Of a stretch of DNA of 48,753 nucleotides, positions 37,027 through 44,960 are shown piece after piece (within the stretch, counting starts at the first letter, position 1; each line of letters opens with the position of its first letter). The stretch comes from Terriglobales bacterium (lineage in GTDB: Bacteria; Acidobacteriota; Terriglobia; Terriglobales; Acidobacteriaceae): the NCBI GenBank assembly GCA_035543055.1, contig DATKKJ010000058.1, positions 1 through 48,753 on the forward strand. Reading direction: 5' to 3'. A model generated the notes under the pieces. It did not search any database and was not told where the DNA came from. It saw nothing but the letters and a program-made list of their open reading frames with translations. The position numbers and the translations under genes are program-made.

Positions 37027-37187
37027 GTTCCGCTGTACTCCCTTCTGTCTTTGCTTTCCGGTGGCCGGGTACGAAGGGCGCGTTGGAGACTATCTGCGGC
37101 GCTGACTGCACGAAGCTGAACGGGCTGGTCCCAGCAGGGCTCTGGCGTACTGACAGCCAGGACCCGCCTGTCCGCCTCGCGCAGTCC

Positions 37188-37427
37188 CTACGCCGCCTCC
37201 TTCTCGTCCCAGGAGGGCTTCACGCGCACGGCGCCGGCATATTCGAAGAACCGCTCATAGCAGAAGCGGCAGCGGTACGCGCGCAGCCGAAGGACCCACA
37301 GCAACAGGGTCTCAAATCCACCCCTGCGCCGGGAGCGACGCACATCGTGGCTACCGCAATACGGGCACTCCAGCAGCCCAGAGTACAGATGTCGCCACAT
37401 CATCTCCGGCTTAGATGCGAGAAGCAT
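37188..37427 (-). CDS. Small zinc-ribbon-like protein
   Basis: A 79-residue frame with two CxxC pairs, CPYC (21-24) and CRFC (53-56), separated by RRSRRRGG and a hydrophobic stretch (about 40-48, LLLWVLRL). The layout suggests a zinc ribbon, perhaps membrane-associated. The start at 37427 was chosen over an internal ATG at 37403. The open frame continues far upstream antisense to the next gene, and only this end looks protein-like. It lies 161 bases upstream of the sensor-synthase gene on the same strand. Function unknown. Confidence 0.62.
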   Translation of the reverse strand: MLLASKPEMMWRHLYSGLLECPYCGSHDVRRSRRRGGFETLLLWVLRLRAYRCRFCYERFFEYAGAVRVKPSWDEKEAA

Positions 37428-37541
37428 GCCTGGAGCTTGCTGGCGTAAGGACGATGCCAGGTCGGGACATGGTCCATATCGCGACGATGTCCAGTCGGCC
37501 GAGGGGTCGTTGTCGCTTTGCCGTGCCGGCTCTGGCCGGTT

Positions 37542-37582
37542 TTCCTTTGTGTCCTGCTTTGTGTACCTTTGTTTCTCTTGTG
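37542..37582. repeat. Degenerate tandem CCTTTGTGT array in divergent gap
   Basis: Units TCCTTTGTG, TCCTGCTTTGTG, TACCTTTGT, TTCTCTTGTG in the 171-base gap between the zinc-ribbon gene (minus) and the glycosyltransferase gene (plus). On the opposite strand they read ACACAAAGG. It belongs to the same general class as the CACAGAG array at 45680. No clear promoter is seen in the gap. Confidence 0.55.
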
Positions 37583-37598
37583 AGCCCTTTCTTGGACT

Positions 37599-39269
37599 AT
37601 GCCGCTGCGTCGTAAGGACTGGCTCGGCCTGCTCACCGTCGCCGGTTTCTGCGCCTTCTTCTGCTTCTACGGCCTGGGCGCCTTCGGCCTGACCGGCGCC
37701 GATGAGCCCCGCTACGCCCAGATCGCGCGCGAGATGCTTCAGCGCCACGACCTGGTCACCCCCGTGCTGTACGGCAAGCCTTGGCTGGAAAAGCCGGCGC
37801 TCTACTACTGGCTGGCGGCTCTCTTCTACAAGCTCTTCGGCGTCAGCGACTGGGCCGCCCGCTTGCCCTCGGCCTCGCTCGCGACCGCGATGGTGTTCGC
37901 CATCTACCTCCACGTCCGCCGCTTCCGCCCCGGCGCCGAGCTCGATGCCGCCTTGATGACCGCCTCCTGCGCCGGCGTGATCGGCTTCTCCCGCTCCGCC
38001 GCCACCGACATGCCACTGGCCGCCTGCTTCGTTCTCGGCATGCTGGCCTGGCACACTTGGTTCGCCACCGGACGCCGCCTCTGGCTGGCGGCCTTCTATC
38101 TTTCCATCGCGCTTGGGACGCTGGCCAAAGGACCGGTGGCCGCGGTCCTGGCCGGACTGATCGTCGTGGTCTTCGCCATTCGCGAGCGCGACTTCGCCAT
38201 CGTTGTTCGCACTTTGTGGCTTCCCGGAATCGCGCTCTACGTTGCCGCCGTGCTGCCCTGGTACATCGCTGTCCAGTTGCGCAACCCGCAGTTCTTCCGC
38301 GAATTCATCCTCCAGCACAACCTGGAGCGCTTCGCCGTCCAGGACCTCTACCACCACCGCCAGCCCTTCTGGTACTACCTGCCGGTCCTGCTGCTGGCCG
38401 TGATGCCCTGGACCGTGTACCTCATCGCTGCGCTGCTCGAGCACCTGCGCCACTTCCGCCAGCGCGCCGCGGCCGGCGCAGCCTACGATCCACTGCCGCG
38501 CTTTCTGGTCCTCTGGATCATCGTCGTGGTCGTGTTCTTCTCGCTCTCCCAATCGAAGCTTCCCGGATACATTCTGCCCGCCATCCCGCCCTGCACCATC
38601 CTGGTCGCCGACTGGCTCCAGCGTCGCGGCGACAAGCCGGTGCGCTGGTGGCGTGCCGCGGTCCACGCCGCCTGCGTGGCTGCGCTGACGATCGGCGCCG
38701 TCCTCGCGCCCTTGCTGGTGGCCGCTCGCCGCGCCGGACATCCCCTCGTCCTCTCGCCGCAATTCAGGACGCTGGCCATTGTCCTCGGCCTCGCCATCTT
38801 TGCCGCCGTGCTCCTCACCCTTGGCCTCCGCGGTCTCTCCATGCTGCGCTTCGTCACCCTGGCGCCCGTGATCTTCGGGGTCGCCTGGCTGCTCCGTGCC
38901 GGCGGCCCGACGCTCGACAACGCCCTCTCCGCCCGCCCGGTCGCCCGCCAGGTCGTTGAGATCACCGGCGGCAAGGCGCCCGTCGCTCTGTACTCTCCCG
39001 GACACCGCGTCAAAGGCGAGGGCGCCAACCGCGAGATCGAATACGGCCTCGCCTTCTATCGCAACCAGCCCATCCCTCGTTACGATCGCGAAGAGGTCCC
39101 CGCCGCCGACCACCTCGTGGTCGGGCGCACCGGGGACGAGCGTGACATCGCCGACGCCGTCGCCCCGCGACGCCTCTCCCACATCGGCTCTTTTCCCGCC
39201 CAGCGCCTGGAATTTTTCTGGATCTCCCCGCCCCCGCCCCCCGCTGAAGAGCACCCGCATCACCACTAA
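37599..39269 (+). CDS. ArnT/PMT-like polyprenyl-phosphate glycosyltransferase
   Basis: A 556-residue polytopic inner-membrane protein of the GT-C fold. The first periplasmic loop has the acidic catalytic motif GADEPRYAQIAREML, followed by PVLYGKPWLEKPALYYWL. Further on are the typical RSAATDMPLAACFVLGMLAW and ERFAVQDLYHHRQPFWYYLP. About ten to twelve hydrophobic segments cover residues 10-440, and a soluble domain occupies the end. Family members transfer sugars from polyprenyl-phosphate carriers to lipid A, proteins or other acceptors, and the acceptor here is unknown. ATG follows a weak Shine-Dalgarno. Confidence 0.9.
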   Translation: MPLRRKDWLGLLTVAGFCAFFCFYGLGAFGLTGADEPRYAQIAREMLQRHDLVTPVLYGKPWLEKPALYYWLAALFYKLFGVSDWAARLPSASLATAMVFAIYLHVRRFRPGAELDAALMTASCAGVIGFSRSAATDMPLAACFVLGMLAWHTWFATGRRLWLAAFYLSIALGTLAKGPVAAVLAGLIVVVFAIRERDFAIVVRTLWLPGIALYVAAVLPWYIAVQLRNPQFFREFILQHNLERFAVQDLYHHRQPFWYYLPVLLLAVMPWTVYLIAALLEHLRHFRQRAAAGAAYDPLPRFLVLWIIVVVVFFSLSQSKLPGYILPAIPPCTILVADWLQRRGDKPVRWWRAAVHAACVAALTIGAVLAPLLVAARRAGHPLVLSPQFRTLAIVLGLAIFAAVLLTLGLRGLSMLRFVTLAPVIFGVAWLLRAGGPTLDNALSARPVARQVVEITGGKAPVALYSPGHRVKGEGANREIEYGLAFYRNQPIPRYDREEVPAADHLVVGRTGDERDIADAVAPRRLSHIGSFPAQRLEFFWISPPPPPAEEHPHHH

Positions 39270-39281
39270 AGGGATTACGTG

Positions 39282-39349
39282 GCGCGGCCGCCCCCGGCCG
39301 CGCTGTGCTTTTCCTGAACGAAGTTGTAGCCCGGCCGCCCCGGCCGGGC
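39282..39349. repeat. Two REP-like hairpins between the ArnT-like and GNAT genes
   Basis: GCGCGGCCG-CCCC-CGGCCGCGC (39282-39303) and GCCCGGCCG-CCC-CGGCCGGGC (39329-39349). The second is preceded by GAAGTTGTA, as is the copy at 42383-42404. Neither is followed by a T-tract. Confidence 0.8.
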
Positions 39350-39369
39350 CCTCTTACGCCGTATCCACC

Positions 39370-40464
39370 ATGGTTCCCGCGACCGCATCCCTTGGCGCTG
39401 CCGCCCCGGCACAGCTAGACTTTTCCTGGGTGTCCCCCGCGCTGGTCCCGGCATCCCCCGCCGCCCACGCACAGGAGCATTCTCTGGACATCATCGACCT
39501 CAGGCACTTTGCTTCCAAGGACCTCCGTTCTCTGCTCGAGGAGGAGTCGCGGGAGTGGGTGCGCCAACTCGATTGGGATTATCACGGCTCGGCGGAGATG
39601 ATCCTCCGCTACGTAGATGCCAAGATCCTCCCCGGATACGCCGCCGTCGATCACGGCCACGTGCGCGGCTACGCCTTCTTCGTCTACGAGGGCGGCAAGG
39701 GCGTCATCGGCGATCTCTATGTCCATCCCGGCTCCCGCCAGGGCAACGGCGACGCCCTGCAATCCGCCCTGCTCACCCACGTCATCGAGACCCTGCAACA
39801 TTCACCCGGCATCCACCGCGTCGAGGCCCAGTTGCTGATGCACGAGACCGGCGCCGTCACCCGCCCCTTCTTGCAGCAGGGATTCCGCGGCTATCGCCGC
39901 CTCTTCATGGTTCTGCCGCTCGCCCAGGGTGCCACACCCGGGTCCGCTGTCGGCTCGGGTGGGAATGGACCCGATCACCTGACACTTCCTCCCGACATCG
40001 AACTGCGCAAGTGGAGCGAAGCCGATTTCCAGGGCGCGGCCTCGGTCATCACCGCTGCCTACCGCGGTCACGTGGACGCCGAGATCAACGACCAGTACCG
40101 CAGCGTCAGCGGCTCCATGCGCTTCCTGAACAACATCGTGCGCTTTCCCGGGTGCGGCGTGTTCGATGGGGAGTCGTCGTTCGTGGCCATCAGCCGCCGC
40201 ACCCACACCGTGGTCGGCATCATCCTCTGCTCGCGGGTCAAGGAGGATGTCGGGCACGTCACCCAGGTCTGTGTGCTGCCCGAGCATCGCGGCCGCCAGA
40301 TCGGAGAGTCGCTGATGGCGGCCACCACCGCCGAACTGCGCCGCCGACACTTCTCCTCGCTCTCCCTCACCGTCACCGAGGCCAACCACCGCGCCGTCGA
40401 GCTCTACAAGCGGTTAGGCTTCGATGTGATCAGGGTCTTCGATGCATTTGTCTGGGAAGGCTAG
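39370..40464 (+). CDS. Tandem GNAT acetyltransferase-like protein
   Basis: A 364-residue protein with two GNAT-like halves. The first (about 45-195) contains GKGVIGDLYVHPGSRQGNGD, where the acetyl-CoA loop is degenerate. The second (about 215-364) has the complete pattern THVTQ-like GHVTQVCVLPEHRGRQIGES (the R/Q-x-x-G-x-G/A loop) and LTVTEANHRAVELYKRLGFD. The second half therefore looks catalytic and the first structural or regulatory. ATG 39370 has no good Shine-Dalgarno. Substrate unknown. Confidence 0.85.
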   Translation: MVPATASLGAAAPAQLDFSWVSPALVPASPAAHAQEHSLDIIDLRHFASKDLRSLLEEESREWVRQLDWDYHGSAEMILRYVDAKILPGYAAVDHGHVRGYAFFVYEGGKGVIGDLYVHPGSRQGNGDALQSALLTHVIETLQHSPGIHRVEAQLLMHETGAVTRPFLQQGFRGYRRLFMVLPLAQGATPGSAVGSGGNGPDHLTLPPDIELRKWSEADFQGAASVITAAYRGHVDAEINDQYRSVSGSMRFLNNIVRFPGCGVFDGESSFVAISRRTHTVVGIILCSRVKEDVGHVTQVCVLPEHRGRQIGESLMAATTAELRRRHFSSLSLTVTEANHRAVELYKRLGFDVIRVFDAFVWEG

Positions 40465-40471
40465 AAGGATT

Positions 40472-40551
40472 GTGTAATTGTGTAATCGGGGAATTGTGTA
40501 ATTGAAAATCGCCCCTGCAAATTACCCGATTACCCAATTACCCAATTTCTC
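40472..40551. repeat. Inverted octamer array (GTGTAATT)4 - 16 nt - (AATTACCC)4
   Basis: Left units GTGTAATT, GTGTAATC, GGGGAATT, GTGTAATT (40472-40503), a 16-base spacer, then AATTACCC, GATTACCC, AATTACCC, AATTTCTC (40520-40551). It is far more AT-rich than its surroundings. It lies between convergent gene ends, and its last unit overlaps the stop of the 58-residue gene. Confidence 0.85.
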
Positions 40552-40726
40552 AATGCCTGATGAGCCACATCACCCATCCGCCCGCGATGACTCCCGCCGC
40601 GAAGAACGCGAAGCACTTCGCTCCGTAGCGGAACATCTCCCGGGGGGTATTGCGCTGGGTGATGCCGAACACGACCGAGGCGAACAGCGAGAACACCAGC
40701 GCGGCGGAAAAGTGCGACAGGATCAT
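40550..40726 (-). CDS. Small membrane protein (58 residues)
   Basis: MILSHFSAALVFSLFASVVF begins a 58-residue protein with two hydrophobic segments (about 4-22 and 38-55), ending in WVMWLIRH. Its ATG overlaps the stop of the upstream membrane gene (ATGA), which is the main evidence that it is real. It has no recognised family. It forms the end of a three-gene set with the DUF6677-like gene and the M24 peptidase. Confidence 0.72.
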   Translation of the reverse strand: MILSHFSAALVFSLFASVVFGITQRNTPREMFRYGAKCFAFFAAGVIAGGWVMWLIRH

Positions 40727-41133
40727 GGTTTCTTCCCGATGGCGATGTGGTAGGCATCCACCGCGCTGATCACGTTCAGCAGCCCGGACGCGATAATGAA
40801 CATCGTCCCGTAGGATGCGGTGGCCAGTTGGATGGCCCCCCGCCCGATCTCCAGCGCCCGGCTCACGATGTACAGCCCGCCCGCCCCCGCGTCCCCCACG
40901 AACCCCAGCACGTCCAGGATGTCGCCCGTGTTGGGCGCGTACACCTTGCCCTCCATCAGGATGCCGAGCACGAACATGGTGCCCACCGACGCCATCAGCA
41001 GCAGGCCCCGGCCCCAGCGCTTCTGGATCAAGTGCCCCGCGCCCGGGATGAGCCATCCCACCGCCGGGGCCACGACGGCCATCGCCGTCAGCGGCGGAGC
41101 GGGAGTAGGTTTTGTCGCGGCTGCCTTGGCCAT
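40723..41133 (-). CDS. DUF6677-like membrane protein
   Basis: The 136-residue product has about three to four hydrophobic segments. The first includes AVVAPAVGWLIPGAGHLIQK, a pattern seen in small polytopic proteins with a PGxGHxxQ/K-type motif, and a later one is YGTMFIIASGLLNVISAVDA. I assign it to DUF6677 from memory of the family in Acidobacteriota, so that name is tentative. It starts at the base after the peptidase stop and overlaps the following small gene. Confidence 0.75.
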   Translation of the reverse strand: MAKAAATKPTPAPPLTAMAVVAPAVGWLIPGAGHLIQKRWGRGLLLMASVGTMFVLGILMEGKVYAPNTGDILDVLGFVGDAGAGGLYIVSRALEIGRGAIQLATASYGTMFIIASGLLNVISAVDAYHIAIGKKP

Positions 41134-42303
41134 CTAGATGAGAATGATCTCCCGCTGGATTTTACCAGTGACTTCGGCCTTGCCGGGACGCACCAGCACG
41201 TTCACCTCGCTGCGCACGCCGAATTCCGGAAGGTAGATACCCGGCTCGATGGAATTGCAGGTGAAGGGAATGACTTCGCGCTCGTCTTTGGTCTCCAGGT
41301 TGTCCATGTTGGGGCCGTTGCCGTGGACGTCGGCGCTGCCGATCGAGTGCCCGGTCCGGTGGGTAAAGTATTTGCCGTAGCCCTTCGACTCGATGAACTC
41401 CCGCGTCGCCTTGTCCACCTCCCAGCCGTACAGCTTGCGCCCGGCGGAGATGGCCTCCTGCATCGTCTTCACCCCCACGTCGCGCGCCGCGGTCACGATG
41501 CCGAACACCTCGCGCTGCTTGTCGCTCGGCGTCTTGCCCACGAATCCCGTCCACGTGATGTCGTAGAACACCGCGCCCGGGCGCTCCTTCTTCCCCCACA
41601 CGTCCAGCAGCACCCAGTCGCCCTCTTTGATCTGCTGCGAGCGCGTGGAACTCGGCTCGTAGTGCGGGTCTCCGGCGTTGGCATTCACCGCCACCACCGG
41701 CCCGTCCGGGGTCGTGATCCCCTCCCGGCGGAACGCCTCCAGGAACCACTGCTGGATCTCGTACTCGCTGGTGCCGCCGTGGCGCACCCGCCGCCCGATC
41801 TCCTTGAACGCTTCTTCCACGATGCGGTCGATCGCGTCCCGCGCCTCAAAGTGCGAGCGCACCTGGTCTTCGTTCCACGCCGCTTCGAACCGGCTCACCA
41901 GGTCGGCTGAGCTGACGATCTCCTTGCCGAAGCTGCGCAACAGCTCCACCGTCCCTGCGTCCACCAGCCCGATATACGGGATGGCGTTCTGCGGCGAGTA
42001 CTCCATGGCGATGGTCTTGTGCCCGGCCAGCATCTGTTTCAGGTGCTCGTGCTGCTCCGGCCACGACGAGTACTCCCGCTTCCGCCCCGGCAAGGTGTCC
42101 AGGTGATGGCTCTCGATGCGATGGTTCAGCTTCTCCGGCTCGCCTTCCGCCGGCACCACGTAGTACCAGCGGCGCGTCACCATCAGGCTCGCCGGCACTC
42201 CCAGGATGCTGTAGGCGATGGGGTCCCGGTGATGGTGGTCGTAGAACAGCCAGGCGTCGAACTTTCGCTCCCGCAGCGCAGACTGGATGGCCTTCAGGTC
42301 CAT
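41134..42303 (-). CDS. M24 family metallopeptidase (Xaa-Pro aminopeptidase-like)
   Basis: M24 enzymes of this type cleave N-terminal residues before proline. The creatinase-like N-terminal domain (about 1-140) is followed by the pita-bread domain. It contains the metal ligands: Asp in VLLDVWGKK and VFYDITWTG, His in HRTGHSIGSADVHG, and Glu in SIEPGIYLPEFG and RSEVNVLV. The length of 389 is typical. An ATG start at 42303 is preceded by a REP-rich gap. It leads a small operon with two membrane protein genes. Confidence 0.92.
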   Translation of the reverse strand: MDLKAIQSALRERKFDAWLFYDHHHRDPIAYSILGVPASLMVTRRWYYVVPAEGEPEKLNHRIESHHLDTLPGRKREYSSWPEQHEHLKQMLAGHKTIAMEYSPQNAIPYIGLVDAGTVELLRSFGKEIVSSADLVSRFEAAWNEDQVRSHFEARDAIDRIVEEAFKEIGRRVRHGGTSEYEIQQWFLEAFRREGITTPDGPVVAVNANAGDPHYEPSSTRSQQIKEGDWVLLDVWGKKERPGAVFYDITWTGFVGKTPSDKQREVFGIVTAARDVGVKTMQEAISAGRKLYGWEVDKATREFIESKGYGKYFTHRTGHSIGSADVHGNGPNMDNLETKDEREVIPFTCNSIEPGIYLPEFGVRSEVNVLVRPGKAEVTGKIQREIILI

Positions 42304-42341
42304 AGCGAATCTTCTATTTAATCACACATCTTCACAAAGTA

Positions 42342-42434
42342 GCCCGCGCGCCCTCGCGCGGGCCATCCCCAACGAAGTTGTAGCCCGGCCGCCCTCGGCC
42401 GGGCCCGGTGGAAGCCCCCGGCTTCAGCCGGGGG
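42342..42434. repeat. Cluster of three REP-like hairpins
   Basis: GCCCGCGCG-CCCT-CGCGCGGGC (42342-42363, preceded by CACAAAGTA), GCCCGGCCG-CCCT-CGGCCGGGC (42383-42404, preceded by GAAGTTGTA), and CCCCCGGC-TTCA-GCCGGGGG (42415-42434). They fill the 142-base gap between the peptidase start and the AlkD gene end, and another copy lies inside that gene's 3' end at 42456-42469. Confidence 0.85.
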
Positions 42435-42445
42435 ACGATAAGTCC

Positions 42446-43180
42446 CTAAGAGGATGCGGCTTCAGCCGCGGCCACGCCGAGCACCCGCCTCTTCTGCTCC
42501 ACCCTCAGCGTCTCGCACGCCGTCCTTAGTACGAACCGCGGGATCCGGTCACGAATCATCAGAAGATAGGGAACTGTCTTCCCCGGATCGGATTTCGCCG
42601 TCTCCCGCAGCAGCCATCCCAATCCCTTCTGCACCATGTCGTCCTGGTCCTGGCGCAGGAGTTCCGTGACCCGCTTGATCTCGGGGAAGAACAAGTGCTT
42701 CCGCGTGCCCCGGATCAGCCCCACCGTCGCCGCCCGCCGGTGCCAGCGGTTTCTCGACTTCGCCCACGCAAATACCCGCGCCGCCCGCTTGGGCTCCGCC
42801 GCAATCATCGGCCCGATCAGATAGTGCACCAGCCCGTCGTGGTCCGCCCAGCTGCTGACCCGCGAAAGCCACGATTCGAAGAGCTTGAATTCCTTGTCGC
42901 CGAACTTCCCGACCGACTTCTCCAGCAACAACACTGCGAACACTTTTTCTTCCAGATTGTCGCCCCGGAAGAGGGCGTCTGCCACCTTCACGGCATCCCC
43001 GCCGCTGGCCGCCATCTCCCGCGCGCTCTTGCGCGCGAACCGCCTCAGGTCTGCGGTGTACCAGCCGTGCGACCGGATCTCTTCTTTGAAGAACCACTGC
43101 ACGCCCTTGGCATGCTCCGCCGACCCGCCCCGCTTCAACGCGGAGCGGATTTCGCGCGCTGTCCCAGCCGAACTCTTCAT
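42446..43180 (-). CDS. AlkD-like DNA alkylation repair protein (HEAT-repeat glycosylase)
   Basis: The 244-residue protein is all-helical and matches the AlkC/AlkD HEAT-repeat family, which excise N3- and N7-alkylpurines. Visible features are GVQWFFKEEIRSHGWYTADL near the start, WLSRVSSWADHDGLVHYLIG and SRNRWHRRAATVGLIRGTRK, the last containing the Arg-rich DNA-facing helix. The final AAEAA residues are encoded by a REP-like palindrome (GCGGC-TTCA-GCCGC). It probably has its own promoter, since repeats separate it from both neighbours. Confidence 0.88.
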   Translation of the reverse strand: MKSSAGTAREIRSALKRGGSAEHAKGVQWFFKEEIRSHGWYTADLRRFARKSAREMAASGGDAVKVADALFRGDNLEEKVFAVLLLEKSVGKFGDKEFKLFESWLSRVSSWADHDGLVHYLIGPMIAAEPKRAARVFAWAKSRNRWHRRAATVGLIRGTRKHLFFPEIKRVTELLRQDQDDMVQKGLGWLLRETAKSDPGKTVPYLLMIRDRIPRFVLRTACETLRVEQKRRVLGVAAAEAASS

Positions 43181-43204
43181 ATTGTCATCAATCTCGACAA
43201 AGTA

Positions 43205-43283
43205 GCCCGCGCGCCCTCGCGCGGGCCGCTTGTGACGTAGCGCCGGCGTCTCGCCGGCTGTCCTGAGGGCGTCCCGCCCTCAG
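43205..43283. repeat. Cluster of three REP-like hairpins
   Basis: GCCCGCGCG-CCCT-CGCGCGGGC (43205-43226), GCCGGCG-TCT-CGCCGGC (43242-43258) and CTGAGGGCG-TCC-CGCCCTCAG (43263-43283). They occupy the gap between the AlkD gene start and the transporter gene end. Confidence 0.82.
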
Positions 43284-43297
43284 CCCTCCACGCGAAA

Positions 43298-44578
43298 CTA
43301 AGCGCCTTCACGGGCGGCAGAACGTTCCGGCCTCACCGCCCGGTCATAGGCGAACAGCGCCACCGCTGTCGCCAACCCGATTCCCGTCACCGCCCACCAC
43401 ACCCGCTCCGGCTGTTTGTTCACCTCGCCGAAATGGTGCATCAGCGCGCCTCCCGCCCATCCCCCGATGAACGATCCGATCCCGATGGGCAGGAACGCGA
43501 ACCCCATGTACGTTCCCTGCTGCCCAGACGGCGCCAGCCGCGAGATGTAATCGTAATAGCGCGGCGCCTGGATGATCTCCCCGATCGCCAGCACCAGGAT
43601 CGACGCCACCGCCCCCCACACCGTCGGCCGGAACGCCAGGATCAGCCACGACAGCGACGTGATCACCGTCCCGATGATCACCGCCTGGAAGGCCGGGATC
43701 TTGCGCGTCAGGTAATTCACCGCGATGGTGCAACAGATCACCGTCAGCCCGTCGGTGATCAGGATCAGCTCTACGTCGGCGCGCGGGTCCACGTAGCTGT
43801 GCAGGTACCCGGGCAGGCTGATGTACTGCTGCCAGAACACCACCCAGTAGCCCGTGAAGATGATCAGGAAGGACATGAACTTCCAATTCCGCACCACGGT
43901 GGCGAAGTTGCGCGCCACTTCGCCCATGGTGGGCGCTGGCGCCTCGCCCGCCTTGCGCGGCTCGCGGAAGAAGATGAGCACCACCACGAACATCGCGAAC
44001 ACGCTCAGCGCCGCCACCCGGTAGACGTTCTCCACCCCCAGGTTGCGGTGTGCCCACGAGGCCACGTACGGCCCCGCCGCCCCGCCCACGTTCACCAGCG
44101 TGTAGTAGATCGAGTAGCCGATCGAGCGCACGTTCTCCTTTGATGCCCGCGCCGTCGTGCCCACCACGCACGGCTTCACCAGCGAGATGCCCAGTGCCGG
44201 CAGCATCAGGATGAACCCGACGAACAGCCCCAGCGGCACCGCGTTGCGCACCGGCCCCAGCCACGGCGCTCCGATGGACCCGATCAGGAAGTACGCCACC
44301 GCCAGGATGAGGTACGCCACCGACAGCGCCCGCCGGAATCCCAGCCGGTCCGCCGCCGCCCCGCCGAAGATGGCCAGGAACCATACCATCCCCCCGAAGA
44401 TGCCGGTCAGGGTCCCCGTCTGCTGGGTCGAGAAATCCAGTTTCTCCTGGAGATAGAGCGCGAGTGAAGAGAACGCGCCGTAGTAGGAAAGTCGCTCGAA
44501 AATCTCGCTGATGTTGGCGACCCAGAAAGGCCGCTCGAATCCCGTCCGTACCTCTTCCAGCCGCTGCGCAAAGCTCAA
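43298..44578 (-). CDS. POT/PTR-type MFS transporter
   Basis: The 426-residue polytopic membrane protein has the POT signature ExxER as EIFERLSYYG near residue 25 and the loop GGAAADRLGFRR. About twelve hydrophobic segments are seen. POT members take up di- and tripeptides with protons. The family is broad and some members carry other solutes, so the substrate is open. ATG at 44578 follows GGAGAGCG. A variant REP hairpin lies just upstream at 44605-44626. Confidence 0.88.
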   Translation of the reverse strand: MSFAQRLEEVRTGFERPFWVANISEIFERLSYYGAFSSLALYLQEKLDFSTQQTGTLTGIFGGMVWFLAIFGGAAADRLGFRRALSVAYLILAVAYFLIGSIGAPWLGPVRNAVPLGLFVGFILMLPALGISLVKPCVVGTTARASKENVRSIGYSIYYTLVNVGGAAGPYVASWAHRNLGVENVYRVAALSVFAMFVVVLIFFREPRKAGEAPAPTMGEVARNFATVVRNWKFMSFLIIFTGYWVVFWQQYISLPGYLHSYVDPRADVELILITDGLTVICCTIAVNYLTRKIPAFQAVIIGTVITSLSWLILAFRPTVWGAVASILVLAIGEIIQAPRYYDYISRLAPSGQQGTYMGFAFLPIGIGSFIGGWAGGALMHHFGEVNKQPERVWWAVTGIGLATAVALFAYDRAVRPERSAAREGA

Positions 44579-44604
44579 TCGCTCTCCTTGATCTTCACAA
44601 AGCA

Positions 44605-44626
44605 GCCCGTGCGCCCTCGCACGGGC
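44605..44626. repeat. REP-like hairpin with compensatory change
   Basis: GCCCGTGCG-CCCT-CGCACGGGC. Compared with the GCCCGCGCG copies, the left arm has C to T and the right arm the matching G to A, so pairing is preserved. It is preceded by CACAAAGCA. Confidence 0.85.
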
Positions 44627-44652
44627 CGCTCACCTACCGCCGGGCGTCGCCC

Positions 44653-44946
44653 TCAGATCGCGCTACGCAATCTCTCTTCCACCTGCGCCGCCGTCAGCCC
44701 GCGCACGCGCATCACTTTGCTCCTGCTGGATTGCCCGGCGGCTATGCTAACCGACCCTCGTGGCACCCGCAAAACCTCTGCCAGCAACTCGATCACCGCC
44801 TCGTTCGCCCGTCCCTCCACCGGCGGCGCGGTCAGCGCGATCTTCAGCGCCTCCCCCACCTCTCCCGTGATCGCGTTCCTCTTCGCCCGCGGATGCACCT
44901 TCACCGCGAACGTCACCATCCCGCCGCTCTCCTTGATCGGGATCAT
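44653..44946 (-). CDS. yggU: DUF167 / YggU family protein
   Basis: A 97-residue protein with the family pattern FAVKVHPRAKRNAITGEVGE, LKIALTAPPVEGRANEAVIE and GSVSIAAGQSSRSKVMRVRG. Its function is unknown. I start it at the ATG at 44946 (MIPIKESGG). The frame is open 13 codons further upstream, but that part is encoded by a REP palindrome (MARARARG). It lies downstream of yggS, an association known from other bacteria. Confidence 0.92.
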   Translation of the reverse strand: MIPIKESGGMVTFAVKVHPRAKRNAITGEVGEALKIALTAPPVEGRANEAVIELLAEVLRVPRGSVSIAAGQSSRSKVMRVRGLTAAQVEERLRSAI

Positions 44947-44960
44947 GAACGCACAAAGTA

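Noticed and set aside
37083-37448. A 121-codon plus-strand frame
   Set aside because: Overlaps the zinc-ribbon gene on the other strand and has no recognisable pattern or ribosome binding site.
37434-39266. Upstream part of the long minus-strand frame that ends with the zinc-ribbon gene
   Set aside because: It is antisense to the ArnT-like gene and reads as low-complexity Gly/Glu/Asp. Only the last 79 residues look like a protein.
38896-39369. Upstream extension of the tandem GNAT frame
   Set aside because: Overlaps the end of the ArnT-like gene in another frame and is Pro/Ser/Arg low complexity. The ATG at 39370 fits the domain start.
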